From contig CAYWOD010000012.1 in NCBI GenBank assembly GCA_964459805.1, positions 1 through 29,366 on the forward strand: a DNA stretch of 29,366 bases, written 5' to 3'. A program made the translations under genes and the position numbers. Origin of the DNA: DAOVRL01 sp964459805 (lineage in GTDB: Bacteria > Planctomycetota > Phycisphaerae > Sedimentisphaerales > Anaerobacaceae). Positions 7,219 through 15,883 of this stretch are shown piece by piece. The notes beneath the pieces are model-generated. The model was given only the letters and a program-made list of their open reading frames with translations. It did not search any database and was not told the origin of the DNA. Position 1 is the first letter of the stretch. Every line of letters begins with the position of its first letter.

Positions 7219-8415
7219 TCAATACCCCCCGTACTCCCGCGTAAACTCCGTCATCGCCTGCATATTCTCAACCTTCGTATCGTTCTGCATAATAGCGCCG
7301 GCATCCATAATATACCCGCCCTCGCCCGCCACCCCGTCGATCACCTTCTTGCAGCATTCACGCACTTCGTCTGGCGTCCCATAGCTGAGCAGAAAATTCG
7401 GGATTCCCCCGCTGATGCAGAACTTATGCCCCAGCTTCTTGTGCGCCTCGAAGATGTCCGCCTTGTCAACGTGATACACGATTGCGCCGTCGGGCAGCTC
7501 CGCAAAAGAATCAAGGTGCGCATTCCAGTTACCCTCGGCATAGAACAGCACCTGATGCCCGTGCCTCCATATCTCCTCGATGATCGGCTTGAGTGTCGGC
7601 CAGAAGAACTTGTCGAAGTGCTCGTGCGAAAAGAACGGCACGCACCCGCGGTGCATCCATAACCCGATAGGCACGTTCTTGTCCGAGTCCGCTCCCGAAA
7701 GCGCAACGTGCGTCAAATGCGGCACCAGCGCCTCGCACGCAGCCAGCACCTTCTCCGGCCGCTCTATTACATCTGTCACCAGCCCTAAGTACCCGCGCAG
7801 TTTATCGGCAATAATATCAAACGGCGCCTTGAGAATCCCCGAAATCGCCGAGACCGTACCCGATTCCTGCCGCAACTGTTCATTTTGCGTGCCGAACGCA
7901 TTGAAATAGCTCAGCATCGCCATCCCACCCTTGAGAAACGACAGATTATTCCGCAGCGACGTCGCCTCTCCCATTGCGCTGACGTCCGCCGATATGCGCG
8001 GCAGCCACACGTTGAACAAAAACCCAGTCGGGTCTTCGATAAGCTGGTCGTACTCATCCGGCTTCATAAACGCCTTCTCCTCAGACGGCTCAAGGTATTG
8101 AAAACCCGTATCAGCCGGAATATGGATCCCCGGAACCGCGTAGTATTTCGTCCCGATCGCCTCGGTCAGCCCCGTCCAGACATAGACCATATTACCCACC
8201 ACCGCGTCCCAGTCGAAATCCGCCGCGCACTTCCGCGCCGCCGCAAACGCCTTCTCGTAGTCGTGCGTCACCTCCTGGCACGTATAACCCGCGTATTTCG
8301 CCGTAAACTCCGCAACAAACGGGCGAATCGGAACCATATCCGGCTTCTCGTTCCGCATCGCAGTAACATAACGGTTCAGCCGCTCGGCGTACAACTCTTC
8401 CATATCTTTCGCCAT
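7219..8415 (-). CDS. Uroporphyrinogen decarboxylase (URO-D) fold methyltransferase-like protein
   Basis: This protein of about 398 residues belongs to the broad URO-D/MtaA-CmuA superfamily rather than to heme-pathway HemE. Supporting segments are the N-terminal ERLNRYVTAMRNEKPDMVPIRPF, the central IERPEKVLAACEALVPHL, and the C-terminal run of barrel strands with VLFYAEGNWNAHLDSFAELPDGAIVYHVDKADI and GGIPNFLLSYGTPDEVRECCKKVID. HemE is shorter and has an N-terminal arginine motif not seen here. Relatives act on corrinoid- or thiol-bound methyl groups, so a demethylation role in glycan or methoxy-compound use is possible but not shown. I chose the ATG at 8415 (AAGGA ten bases upstream). A TTG at 8433 is an alternative. 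It is the first gene of the sugar-chemistry run. Confidence 0.75.
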   Translation of the reverse strand: MAKDMEELYAERLNRYVTAMRNEKPDMVPIRPFVAEFTAKYAGYTCQEVTHDYEKAFAAARKCAADFDWDAVVGNMVYVWTGLTEAIGTKYYAVPGIHIPADTGFQYLEPSEEKAFMKPDEYDQLIEDPTGFLFNVWLPRISADVSAMGEATSLRNNLSFLKGGMAMLSYFNAFGTQNEQLRQESGTVSAISGILKAPFDIIADKLRGYLGLVTDVIERPEKVLAACEALVPHLTHVALSGADSDKNVPIGLWMHRGCVPFFSHEHFDKFFWPTLKPIIEEIWRHGHQVLFYAEGNWNAHLDSFAELPDGAIVYHVDKADIFEAHKKLGHKFCISGGIPNFLLSYGTPDEVRECCKKVIDGVAGEGGYIMDAGAIMQNDTKVENMQAMTEFTREYGGY

Positions 8416-8433
8416 ATCATTTAGGTCCTTCAA

Positions 8434-8879
8434 GCCACAACTTTCCCTTGCCCATCACCCACCCCTCTGCTTATCTTGGTCGTTGGGTGTCGTTCCTGCA
8501 CAAGCTTATCACCCCTGCGAAAACCAGGGCAACAATCCAAACGCTACAAACATACCCGAATCCCACCCAAACGTCAAGTAACCGTCCCCTTTGAATCGCA
8601 AGCTCACTTCGCAGAATCCCGACCGGGTGGCGACCTCAAGCCCCAGGTACATCTTTAGCCACAAGGGCTTGACGATGCTCATATTATACGGAACATAAAA
8701 AGTACATGCGCCCCATCAAACAGTGCGACGGCCTTCGCACAGTAGCAATTGAGCTACAGCTTTTTGCCCATTAGCGCCAGGCGCGTTGAATTTCTACGAT
8801 TCGTGTAAGACATTCGGCGTATGCCATTTCTTCAATATGGCAAATAAACTCCGATGCATGCACCTTCTCAAGAAATCCC
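8434..8879. other. Gene-poor spacer of about 450 bases with decayed repeats
   Basis: I find no supportable gene here. The left half holds degenerate copies of the hairpin repeat (GTCGTTCCTGCACAAGC, then CCTGCGAAAACCAGGG) and a family C repeat at 8623-8660. On the minus strand near 8771-8880 there is a protein-like frame of about 36 codons (containing EFICHIEEMAYAECLTRIVEI) with no good start, possibly the tail of a lost gene. No terminator is obvious for the oxidoreductase that ends at 8880. Confidence 0.4.
8623..8660. repeat. Dispersed repeat, family C copy 2
   Basis: The element reads CCGGGTGGCGACCTCAAGCC and then CCAGGTACATCTTTAGCC. The first 17 bases match copy 1 at 3683 with two differences. 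It lies inside the spacer between two sugar-chemistry genes. Confidence 0.5.
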
Positions 8880-10229
8880 CTACACTACTTTAGTCCGCCC
8901 GGGCATCGCAATCGGATAGCTACCGTTCGCATCGGGCTTTACCGGCGGCTCGGAATCCATCGTATAATCGTCCAGGCCCGGCGCCACTTCCAGGTTCGAG
9001 GCCATCGCCTGCTCCCATGTAATCATCTTGCCCGATTCAGCGGCCATTCGCCCGAGGATGCCTGTCATCGCCGCATACGCGCAACGCTCAGTCTCATTAT
9101 GCCGCTTGTTCTGCCGAATCGCCGCGAACAGCAAATCGTGTTCCCTATCGTAAGCATTACATCGCGGCCCTTCGTATCGCCATATCACGTCCTCAGGTTT
9201 CTGACGATGCCCCTTGAAAATTCGCGGCTGCGAGACCCCTTCGCCCAGAACAGCACTCCCGGTCGTGCCGTGGATTATATCGCCGAAGAAACCCCAAACG
9301 TTACTCATGTGACGACCCTGAGCGAACAATCGCGTTCCGTCAGGAAAATGATACTCGACTGCATAGTGGTCGAATAACTGGTCCTTCTTTTTTCGGGTCT
9401 GTCGCCCGCCCTGCCCCTGCGCCGATACGGGCCAGGCGTCTTTGCACCAGCAGCAAACATCAAGGTTGTGGATCAGCCAGTCTAAGATAAAGCTTCCGTT
9501 CAGCCATGTGAAGCACGAGTAATTGCGAATCTGGTGCGCAAGTTCGCTCATCCCCTCTGATTTCGGGGAAAGTCCTACCGGCGCGTGCTCGCGATACGCC
9601 CAACACGTAATAATCTCGCCGATAAGCCCTTTATGTAGTTCCTCCACCGCCTCCTCCAATGGCTTGTAGTGCCGGCTCATCAACCCGCCCGCGATATTGA
9701 GATTCTTCTTCTCAGCCATCTTGCCGGCATTGAGCACCCGGCGAATACCTGGCGCATCGACCGCGAATGATTTCTCCATAAACACATGACAGCCCTTACT
9801 AACCGCGTATTCCAGATGCATCGGCCTGAACGCGGGAGGAGTCGCAAGCAGAACCACACCGCCTGGCGAAATCACGTCGATGGCCTTGCGGTACGCATCC
9901 ATCCCTAAAAACCGACGCCCCTCTGAAACATCCACCTGGCCGACGAATTGTCTCGACAGGTTCTTGAGGCTGTTCGCAGCACGATTTTCGAACACGTCGG
10001 CCACCGCTACCAGTTGGGTGGGTCCGTCGGTCTTAAGTGCGTTCGCCGCTGCGCCCGTCCCGCGCCCGCCGCAGCCAACCAATGCTATCTTGATAGTGTT
10101 TTGCTCGCCGGCATAGGCCCGGGCCCCAATGGCGCCGGCCAGCGACACCCCGGCCAAAACGCTCGTTGTATCCTTCAGGAACTCACGCCGTGAACTATAT
10201 GATTTATGACCATTACTGTCTCTGTTCAT
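8880..10229 (-). CDS. Second Tat-exported Gfo/Idh/MocA family oxidoreductase
   Basis: This 449-residue protein has a Tat signal (SSRREFLKD followed by a hydrophobic region with AGVSLAGAIGARAYA, a likely cleavage site near residue 41). The Rossmann motif is IALVGCGGRGTG, and the catalytic-lysine motif is CHVFMEKSFAVD. The C-terminal domain includes WLNGSFILDWLIHNLDVCCWCKDAWP, typical of the exported planctomycete/Bacteroidota subfamily. The start is well supported by AAAGGG seven bases before ATG. It is divergent in sequence from the paralogue at 5407-6711, so the two probably act on different sugars or glycosides. It lies 447 bases upstream of the URO-D gene. I cannot tell whether they share a transcript. 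Confidence 0.9.
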   Translation of the reverse strand: MNRDSNGHKSYSSRREFLKDTTSVLAGVSLAGAIGARAYAGEQNTIKIALVGCGGRGTGAAANALKTDGPTQLVAVADVFENRAANSLKNLSRQFVGQVDVSEGRRFLGMDAYRKAIDVISPGGVVLLATPPAFRPMHLEYAVSKGCHVFMEKSFAVDAPGIRRVLNAGKMAEKKNLNIAGGLMSRHYKPLEEAVEELHKGLIGEIITCWAYREHAPVGLSPKSEGMSELAHQIRNYSCFTWLNGSFILDWLIHNLDVCCWCKDAWPVSAQGQGGRQTRKKKDQLFDHYAVEYHFPDGTRLFAQGRHMSNVWGFFGDIIHGTTGSAVLGEGVSQPRIFKGHRQKPEDVIWRYEGPRCNAYDREHDLLFAAIRQNKRHNETERCAYAAMTGILGRMAAESGKMITWEQAMASNLEVAPGLDDYTMDSEPPVKPDANGSYPIAMPGRTKVV

Positions 10230-10350
10230 CGAATAACCCTTTCATTTTTTTACACCTTCTCTAATCGTACTGTATAGACTCACAGTCGCTGCTGTACCTC
10301 CATATTGTATCTTGCCCGGGCCCAACCTTCAATGCCTTTAACCTCTCGCT

Positions 10351-10370
10351 GGGTGGAATCCTCAAGCCCG
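10351..10370. repeat. Dispersed repeat, family C copy 3 (partial)
   Basis: GGGTGGAATCCTCAAGCCCG matches the GGGTGG..CCTCAAGCC core of the other two copies. It overlaps the 3' end of the 38-residue gene at 10362-10478, whose stop codon lies in the repeat. Confidence 0.4.
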
Positions 10371-10478
10371 CTTATCCAACCTCAACGCCGCTGCCGCAAC
10401 CCCCTGTACAAGCAATAGTGACACAAGCAGAACCGCCACGCAAACTTTTACCCTGAAAATCTTCTCCGGCCAACCCAT
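10362..10478 (-). CDS. Putative 38-residue hydrophobic peptide
   Basis: A short frame starts ten bases after the pyrD stop. Its predicted product begins MGWPEKIFRVKVCVAVLLVS and continues LLLVQGVAAAAL before a charged tail. This looks like a single membrane helix or a signal sequence with an AAA end. The ATG has GAGGTG five bases upstream, a good ribosome site. The last few codons, including the stop, come from a dispersed repeat, so the peptide may be the start of a longer secreted protein truncated by repeat insertion. No family is recognised. Confidence 0.4.
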   Translation of the reverse strand: MGWPEKIFRVKVCVAVLLVSLLLVQGVAAAALRLDKRA

Positions 10479-10488
10479 CCTGTCACCT

Positions 10489-11433
10489 CTAACCTTCCTG
10501 TTCCGAAAGCGAGCCAACCAGTTCTTTGATTTTAGTGATATTATGCCCAATGCAATATTTCTTGATGCCTTCGATAATATTCGCCGCACAGCCCGGCTCG
10601 ATGAAGCTCGCCGTACCAACCGCCACCGCCGACGCCCCCGCGATAATAAATTCGATAGCATCCGATGCTGTCCTTATCCCTCCCATCCCCAAAATAGGTA
10701 TCCCCCGTTCCTTCGCCACTTCTTTATAGACCTTATTCACCAAATAGACCGCTATCGGTTTTATCGCCGGCCCCGACAGTCCACCCGTCCTGTTGGCCAA
10801 AACCGGCCGCCGCGTCTTGATGTCAATCACCATCGCGGTAAACGTATTGACCAAGCTGAGCGCATCGGCCCCCGCCTCGACCGCCGCTCGCGCGATGACG
10901 CTTATATCCGTAACGCTCGGCGTCAATTTGACCATCAGCATCTTGGCCCCACACGCGTTTTTCACCGTAGCCGTAATCTCTCGCACCTGCCCCGTTTCCG
11001 TCCCGAACGTTATCCCGCCTCTTTCCACATTCGGACAGCTTATATTCAGCTCAAATCCCGCTATTCGCTCGTCATTCGCTAATCGCTCAACCACACTCAC
11101 ATATTCCTCGATAGTCTCACCCGCCACATTGACAAAAACCGCCGCCTTCATCTTGCCCAGTATCGGGAGCTTCTCTTCAACGAACCTCTCCACTCCGATA
11201 TTGGCCAATCCAATCGCATTGAGCATCCCCGCATTGGTCTCGACTATCCTCGGCGTCGCATTCCCCTTCCTCGCCTTGGCCGTAATACTCTTGGTAATAA
11301 ACCCGCCCAGCCGGTTCATATCCATAAACTCCCGCAGCTCATCAGCATACCCCGACGTCCCCGAAGCAGTAAAAACCGGATTCCCCAGCCGCAACCCACC
11401 AAACTCCAGCGATATATCTACGCAATTACCCAT
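10489..11433 (-). CDS. pyrD: Dihydroorotate dehydrogenase, class 1B catalytic subunit
   Basis: PyrD oxidises dihydroorotate to orotate in pyrimidine synthesis. The class 1B form works with PyrK and passes electrons to NAD+. The 314 residues match the usual length. The flavin-barrel motifs are present: NPVFTASGTSG (19-27), the GFITKSIT strand, FELNISCPNV with the active-site cysteine at 133 (class 1 uses Cys as base), LMVKLTPSVTDI, and the FMN phosphate site with PILGMGGIRTASDAIEFI and GASAVAVGTASF. The partner gene pyrK lies at 13574-14503 on the same strand but is separated by a restriction-modification pair, an unusual break because the two are normally adjacent. GGA stands upstream of the ATG. 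Confidence 0.95.
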   Translation of the reverse strand: MGNCVDISLEFGGLRLGNPVFTASGTSGYADELREFMDMNRLGGFITKSITAKARKGNATPRIVETNAGMLNAIGLANIGVERFVEEKLPILGKMKAAVFVNVAGETIEEYVSVVERLANDERIAGFELNISCPNVERGGITFGTETGQVREITATVKNACGAKMLMVKLTPSVTDISVIARAAVEAGADALSLVNTFTAMVIDIKTRRPVLANRTGGLSGPAIKPIAVYLVNKVYKEVAKERGIPILGMGGIRTASDAIEFIIAGASAVAVGTASFIEPGCAANIIEGIKKYCIGHNITKIKELVGSLSEQEG

Positions 11434-11506
11434 GACATAATATCCAAATCAGCATTTCATGAGGGTCCATACACTCGATATTGGATCTTCATCGGTGGAA
11501 CAATCC

Positions 11507-12643
11507 TCATTCGGTTTCATCGGGATCTTCGTACTCTGTAATATCATAGTCATCATCATAGCTGAACTCAAGTTTGCTCTGCTTGACTATCTCTGACAGG
11601 ATGTTGTTGAGATGTCTCTGATTGACGGCCTGACCAAATCTGTCCAAGAGCACCGGTATGTTGACTACCTCTTCTATGCAATCCATGTATCGTTTAACGA
11701 TTGCTTTTATTGAGTATTGCCTCTGGGCCTGCTGACGTATCTTGTTCCTAATTACTTCGATAGGCTCTGTGGACTTGACGACGAAAGTTATGGGATATTT
11801 CTCGATCTTGTCAATATCAAGAAAGTACTTGTTCACATCGACAGTCTCGGTCACTTGAAAGAACCGTCCGAGTGGCTTCATTACGAAATCAATACCGCCG
11901 TCATTGGCATTTGTTCTGCCCGTCTTGAAAAGCTGGAGCCTATCTTGCTGAATCTTGTCGAGCTCAAAGCCCCAGTAAATGTTCTCGTCGTGGTAGTAAT
12001 ACTTCAATATGCTGTAACTTACGATTTCGAATATCCTCGCGTCTGCAGTTGGCTCCACGAGCTTCCGGATAAAATCCACGATTTCTTCCTCGCTAAGACT
12101 CTTAGTCCCTTCACAAAACTGAATGAACCTCTCGAACGCATCTTTTTTAGTTTCAACGTAACTGTCGATGATTTCGAGTATTGCCTCAGCCAAATTCGCT
12201 TGCCTTCTCTTGACCTTAATCTTTAAGAGGTTCTCGTTGAACCAATACCTATTAGTCTCCGGGCTCCGGAGGATTGGTATGAAGTCACATGTCCGAAAAT
12301 ACTTTTTGAATTCCTCATTCATCCGGTGATTCAGAGCATGATTCTGCAGCTTCTGTCCAAATGGCAACTCGCGCTGCCTCTTCAACAGCTTGGTGAACAT
12401 TGCCCCTTCGTATGTGCAATACTCGCCACTCTTGTCAAAATCGTTTGCAAGATAGTCCTCGACCAATACATATATCGCGTACAGGTTTGCAAAACTACCG
12501 CGCGACTTTGCTCCTTTAGCGGCCGATCTTGTTTTTATGTTGAGATACTGCAATATCTCACTTGAAGTAAATACTTCCTGTGCCAACGTTCCGTACTTCT
12601 CCTTCAGTATCTCCTGTATCTTCTTTGTGAACTCGTGCTCCAT
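11507..12643 (-). CDS. Probable type II restriction endonuclease
   Basis: This 378-residue cytoplasmic protein is assigned mainly by position and one motif. It starts two bases after the stop of a DNA methyltransferase on the same strand. Near residues 238-268 it has KTGRTNANDGGIDFVMKPLG followed by RFFQVTE, which resembles the PD-(D/E)XK nuclease core (Asp252, then Gln263-x-Thr265-Glu266). The usual catalytic lysine is replaced by threonine if this alignment is right. The N-terminal 150 residues are charged and helical and could hold DNA-recognition elements. It looks more AT-rich by eye than pyrD and pyrK, suggesting transfer. The tail is very acidic (SYDDDYDITEYEDPDETE). The recognition sequence is unknown. 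Confidence 0.7.
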   Translation of the reverse strand: MEHEFTKKIQEILKEKYGTLAQEVFTSSEILQYLNIKTRSAAKGAKSRGSFANLYAIYVLVEDYLANDFDKSGEYCTYEGAMFTKLLKRQRELPFGQKLQNHALNHRMNEEFKKYFRTCDFIPILRSPETNRYWFNENLLKIKVKRRQANLAEAILEIIDSYVETKKDAFERFIQFCEGTKSLSEEEIVDFIRKLVEPTADARIFEIVSYSILKYYYHDENIYWGFELDKIQQDRLQLFKTGRTNANDGGIDFVMKPLGRFFQVTETVDVNKYFLDIDKIEKYPITFVVKSTEPIEVIRNKIRQQAQRQYSIKAIVKRYMDCIEEVVNIPVLLDRFGQAVNQRHLNNILSEIVKQSKLEFSYDDDYDITEYEDPDETE

Positions 12644-12645
12644 GG

Positions 12646-13506
12646 CTACGCCTGAGAAAAATCAAAGGTCTTCTGCCTCTTAGCTGTACCACCCTCGAAA
12701 GACCGCGGCTCCCTTCGCAAGGATTGTCCCTTGTATTGTTTAGCTAGCCCAAGACGCCGCAACCCTATCTTGACGTACTCTTGCTCTATCTCAATCCCTA
12801 TCGTCCTTCTTCCGAGTTCCTTTGCGACCCACGAAGTCGTAAACGTTCCGGAAAATGGATCGAGGACAAGGTCTCCCTCATTACTACTCGCCTTGACAAT
12901 TCTTTCAAGGAGAGCCGTTGGCTTCTGAGCAGGATGATGCTCGTATTCGTCCATTCGGTACCGTACTCTTGCAATTTCCCAAACATTACCCGGAACTTTC
13001 TTGGAGTTATACCGTGAAGGTATGGGCTTGCGATAGTCAATCAGCTTTCTAACGGCGCCCGTTTTCGCCTCCACCAAGACATCACTTGAATTGAACGTGT
13101 AATCATTGCGATCCTTCACACAAAATAGAATAGGCTCATATCTCGACCCAAAGTAGTTTTTTGCCTGTACGCCAGAACTGTCATAGTACCATACAATTCG
13201 TGACAGTACAGCCATGCGTGTGCGCAAGTAGATGTCGAAATAAGGCATGTTTTGCGTGGATGCCATTACGTAGAAGCTACCATTTGGCTTGAGTTTCTTA
13301 ATGCACAGATCCAACCATTCATAACACCAGATTAGGTATTCCTCGTCTGATCGCCACCTGTCTTTATTCCCATTGAAGTCTTTGCCAATGTTGTATGGTG
13401 GATCAGCGAAAACCAAGTCAACAGTCTTATCCTCAATTTCCTCTCGAAGCACCTCAATTGCGTCACCATGTACGATCGTGTGCTTGTCCTTTTCGAATAT
13501 CTCCAC
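12646..13506 (-). CDS. DNA adenine-N6/cytosine-N4 methyltransferase (beta-class)
   Basis: This 286-residue site-specific DNA methyltransferase has the catalytic motif IV, LVFADPPYNIGKDF (DPPY at 35-38), near the N-terminus, and the AdoMet-binding motif I, LVLDPFSGTFTTSWVAKELGRRTIGIE, near residues 220-245. That order defines the beta class, and DPPY favours adenine-N6 methylation. The stretch between them (about 90-190) would be the target-recognition part. HPAQKPTALLERIVKASSNEGD is a conserved family segment. The start is a GTG with AGGAAGG seven bases upstream. It is coupled to the putative endonuclease two bases downstream and would protect host DNA. It lies between pyrK and pyrD. Confidence 0.9.
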   Translation of the reverse strand: MEIFEKDKHTIVHGDAIEVLREEIEDKTVDLVFADPPYNIGKDFNGNKDRWRSDEEYLIWCYEWLDLCIKKLKPNGSFYVMASTQNMPYFDIYLRTRMAVLSRIVWYYDSSGVQAKNYFGSRYEPILFCVKDRNDYTFNSSDVLVEAKTGAVRKLIDYRKPIPSRYNSKKVPGNVWEIARVRYRMDEYEHHPAQKPTALLERIVKASSNEGDLVLDPFSGTFTTSWVAKELGRRTIGIEIEQEYVKIGLRRLGLAKQYKGQSLRREPRSFEGGTAKRQKTFDFSQA

Positions 13507-13573
13507 GCCGATGCCTTCCTACTCACCAAACGTCCTTAACTCGTTATAGATCAGTCGCAAACCAAAGAAGTCC

Positions 13574-14503
13574 TTAAAAGACTACCTCTTTCGCATCGAA
13601 CACAGGCCCATCCTCGCAGCACATCTTATACACCGTCTCATCCGATCCCTCGACCCTGCACTCGACCGCACAGCTCTGGCACACGCCGATCCCGCACGCC
13701 ATTCGCCGTTCCATACTAACCTGGCAGTCGATATTCCGCTCCTTTGCAATCGCCGCCACCTTCTTTAACATCGCCTCCGGCCCGCAGCTATATATAATCG
13801 CCTCTTCCGCCGAGGGCTTATTCTCCTTAAGCCACTCCAAAAAGCAATCGGTCACGAGCCCGTGAAATCCGGACGAGCCGTCGTCCGTCGCAACCATCGA
13901 TTCTATCGTATATTTCGCGAATTCGCGTATCGAGAACCCTAACTGCTGCGAGATCTCATCCATCCTACCCTCGAACGGCAGGGCGTGCACCGTCTTGGCG
14001 CCGGCAAACGCAACAACCTCAATATCCCGCTCCTTCTCATCCCACGCTAACACCTTCGCCAAATGCTGCATCGGCGCGGTCCCCATTCCCCCGAAGACCA
14101 AAAAGGCCTTCTTCTTGCCTTCCGGCACCGAGAAACCGTTGCCCAACGGCCCCACAATGCTCACCGAATCCCCCGCCTTGAAGGTCGTCATCCGCAAAGT
14201 CGCCGGCCCAACAACGCAATAAAGGAGATCGGCCACCGTCTTGTCCCCCTCCCTCGTGACATCAGTGAAGCTAAAAGGCCGCCGCAGCAGTATCTCCCGC
14301 CGGGCCGCATCCGCCAATTCATCCGGTATCCTCTCCATCGGCGGCATGGCGGCGCCGCGCACATCCAACTGCACGAACTGACCTCCCTTGGACTTCCCAA
14401 TCGCTTCAGCCCCCTCTTCTGAAAACTCCAACCCCAGCCGCCAGAACGTAGGCCCTATCTGCCTGTTGCTTCCTACAATAGCCCTAAACTGACCTCTACT
14501 CAT
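13574..14503 (-). CDS. pyrK: Dihydroorotate dehydrogenase electron-transfer subunit
   Basis: PyrK carries FAD and a [2Fe-2S] cluster and moves electrons from PyrD to NAD+. This 309-residue protein has the ferredoxin-reductase-like layout. The FAD part includes LLRRPFSFTDV, and the NAD-binding part contains FLVFGGMGTAPMQHLAKVL and IIYSCGPEAMLKKVA. The C-terminal cluster motif is MACGIGVCQSCAVEC followed by YKMCCEDGPVF, giving the four cysteine ligands. I start it at the ATG at 14503 because AAAGG lies seven bases upstream, and the frame also contains a TTG immediately before. It is about 30 residues longer than many PyrK proteins, mainly in an insert near residues 45-75. pyrD is displaced by about 2 kb. 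Confidence 0.93.
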   Translation of the reverse strand: MSRGQFRAIVGSNRQIGPTFWRLGLEFSEEGAEAIGKSKGGQFVQLDVRGAAMPPMERIPDELADAARREILLRRPFSFTDVTREGDKTVADLLYCVVGPATLRMTTFKAGDSVSIVGPLGNGFSVPEGKKKAFLVFGGMGTAPMQHLAKVLAWDEKERDIEVVAFAGAKTVHALPFEGRMDEISQQLGFSIREFAKYTIESMVATDDGSSGFHGLVTDCFLEWLKENKPSAEEAIIYSCGPEAMLKKVAAIAKERNIDCQVSMERRMACGIGVCQSCAVECRVEGSDETVYKMCCEDGPVFDAKEVVF

Positions 14504-14531
14504 CAACCAGCCTTTCTCCGTCCAAATTCTC

Positions 14532-14574
14532 TGTCATTGCGAGGCCCCTGCCTTCCAAGGGCCGTGGCAATCTC
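14532..14574. repeat. Dispersed palindromic repeat, family B copy 2
   Basis: The element starts TGTCATTGCGAGGCCC and ends GGGCCGTGGCAATCTC. The outer ATTGC pairs with GCAAT and the inner GGCCC with GGGCC. It sits upstream of pyrK, in the spacer after the kinase gene. Confidence 0.75.
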
Positions 14575-14638
14575 AAATACTCGCCTATCAGTGATCTCAA
14601 ATACGGGCCAAAGCCACGATACGTAACTCGATACCCCA

Positions 14639-15883
14639 CTATAGTATCCCCTCGAACACCTTTACGCCATCGACAACCTTGCACACATGGACCGCGTATT
14701 TCTCGGCAAACTCAGGCTGGCTCCGCGGATACGCCGCATCCACTGCCTCCCGCACCGCCCCCACGCTCTCAGCCCGGACCAGAGCGCCCGACGCCCCCTT
14801 ATCGCCACCGCCTAACATACGCTCGCCGAGAACACCCGGCACCGTCCGCACAATATCGCACATCGTCTCCAATTCCGGCCCCGATATCTTATAGTCGTCC
14901 CGCAGCCCAATCCCGTCGGCCCGGAATATCCGCCCGACCGTCTCGATATCCCCGGCCTTCCACGCATCAAGCATCTCATAAAACCGCTTCTGCGCCCCGA
15001 AGACATACTTCAGCCGCTCGCACAAATCCGGATACTCCTTGCCGAACTTGCCCATAATCTCCGCATACAGCCCCTCATCCTTCACATCCGCCAGGCACTT
15101 CACATCATACCCCGCCTTGCCTATCATCGACGCCAGCTCTTCGCACTGTCTTCTTCGAACCGCGTAAGTTGACTTTTCGAGACCGGGACGGTCAGTCCCC
15201 GTGTCCAGCACCACGATGCGAAAGTCAGTCGCCCCCGCCCCCAACCTCACATAATCCACCGACCGCTTCGCCGGATTGTAATACGTCCCCTTCCCTTCCT
15301 TGCCGAACAGTATCATAATCTGGTCCAACTGCCCGCACGGTGACCCGATATAATCGTTCTCAACCGCCTGCGCCAGATCGACGACCCTCATCTTATCTTC
15401 TATCTCGATACCGTTCACATCCAACAGCGACAGAATCAAATTCAAGCTCAACGACGCCGACCGGCTCATCCCGCCCCCCGGAATATTCCCGTAAATAACC
15501 CCGTCGATCCCCTGTGTCAGTTGATGACCTTCTCGCCCGAGGATGTAATCGACCCCGTATGCAAACCGCCCCCACGTCGCAGCTATCTCTTCTGACTTTG
15601 GCTCCGGAACCTCCCCCAACTTAAACTCTATCACCCCATCATCCGGAAAATTCCCGCTAAACAGCCTGACTTTGTCCGTCCCGTTCGGTTTGTATGCCAT
15701 CCAGATGAACCGGTCCGTTGCAACCCCGAATAGCTCCGTCCCGTTATAATCACCATGCTCAACACCCAGACAAAACCGAGACGAAGTCCGCCGCACCTTC
15801 CCCCCCCCAATATCGAGACCGTTAGCTTCGGCAAGCCCCTTGATTCTCTCTAAAGCCGCCTGTCCTTCCGTAGTCAAATCCAT
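14639..15883 (-). CDS. Galactokinase-like GHMP kinase
   Basis: This protein of about 414 residues matches galactokinase in layout. The sugar-binding motif is CLGVEHGDYNG (Glu-His-x-Asp, as in GEHTDYN). The GHMP ATP loop is IPGGGMSRSASLSLNL, and NDYIGSPCGQLDQ holds the likely catalytic Asp. The C-terminal motif is LGERMLGGGDKGASGALV (GxRMTGxGxGG in galactokinase). The ATP loop has Ser-Arg-Ser where Ser-Ser-Ser is common. It would phosphorylate a sugar at C1, with galactose the first guess, but related kinases act on other sugars. I chose the ATG at 15883 (GAGAG eight bases upstream). The frame extends to 15925. The SSS symporter gene upstream on the same strand is separated from it by a strong terminator. 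Confidence 0.8.
   Translation of the reverse strand: MDLTTEGQAALERIKGLAEANGLDIGGGKVRRTSSRFCLGVEHGDYNGTELFGVATDRFIWMAYKPNGTDKVRLFSGNFPDDGVIEFKLGEVPEPKSEEIAATWGRFAYGVDYILGREGHQLTQGIDGVIYGNIPGGGMSRSASLSLNLILSLLDVNGIEIEDKMRVVDLAQAVENDYIGSPCGQLDQIMILFGKEGKGTYYNPAKRSVDYVRLGAGATDFRIVVLDTGTDRPGLEKSTYAVRRRQCEELASMIGKAGYDVKCLADVKDEGLYAEIMGKFGKEYPDLCERLKYVFGAQKRFYEMLDAWKAGDIETVGRIFRADGIGLRDDYKISGPELETMCDIVRTVPGVLGERMLGGGDKGASGALVRAESVGAVREAVDAAYPRSQPEFAEKYAVHVCKVVDGVKVFEGIL

Noticed and set aside
10793..11440. 215-codon plus-strand frame
   Set aside because: Antisense shadow of pyrD with low-complexity composition.
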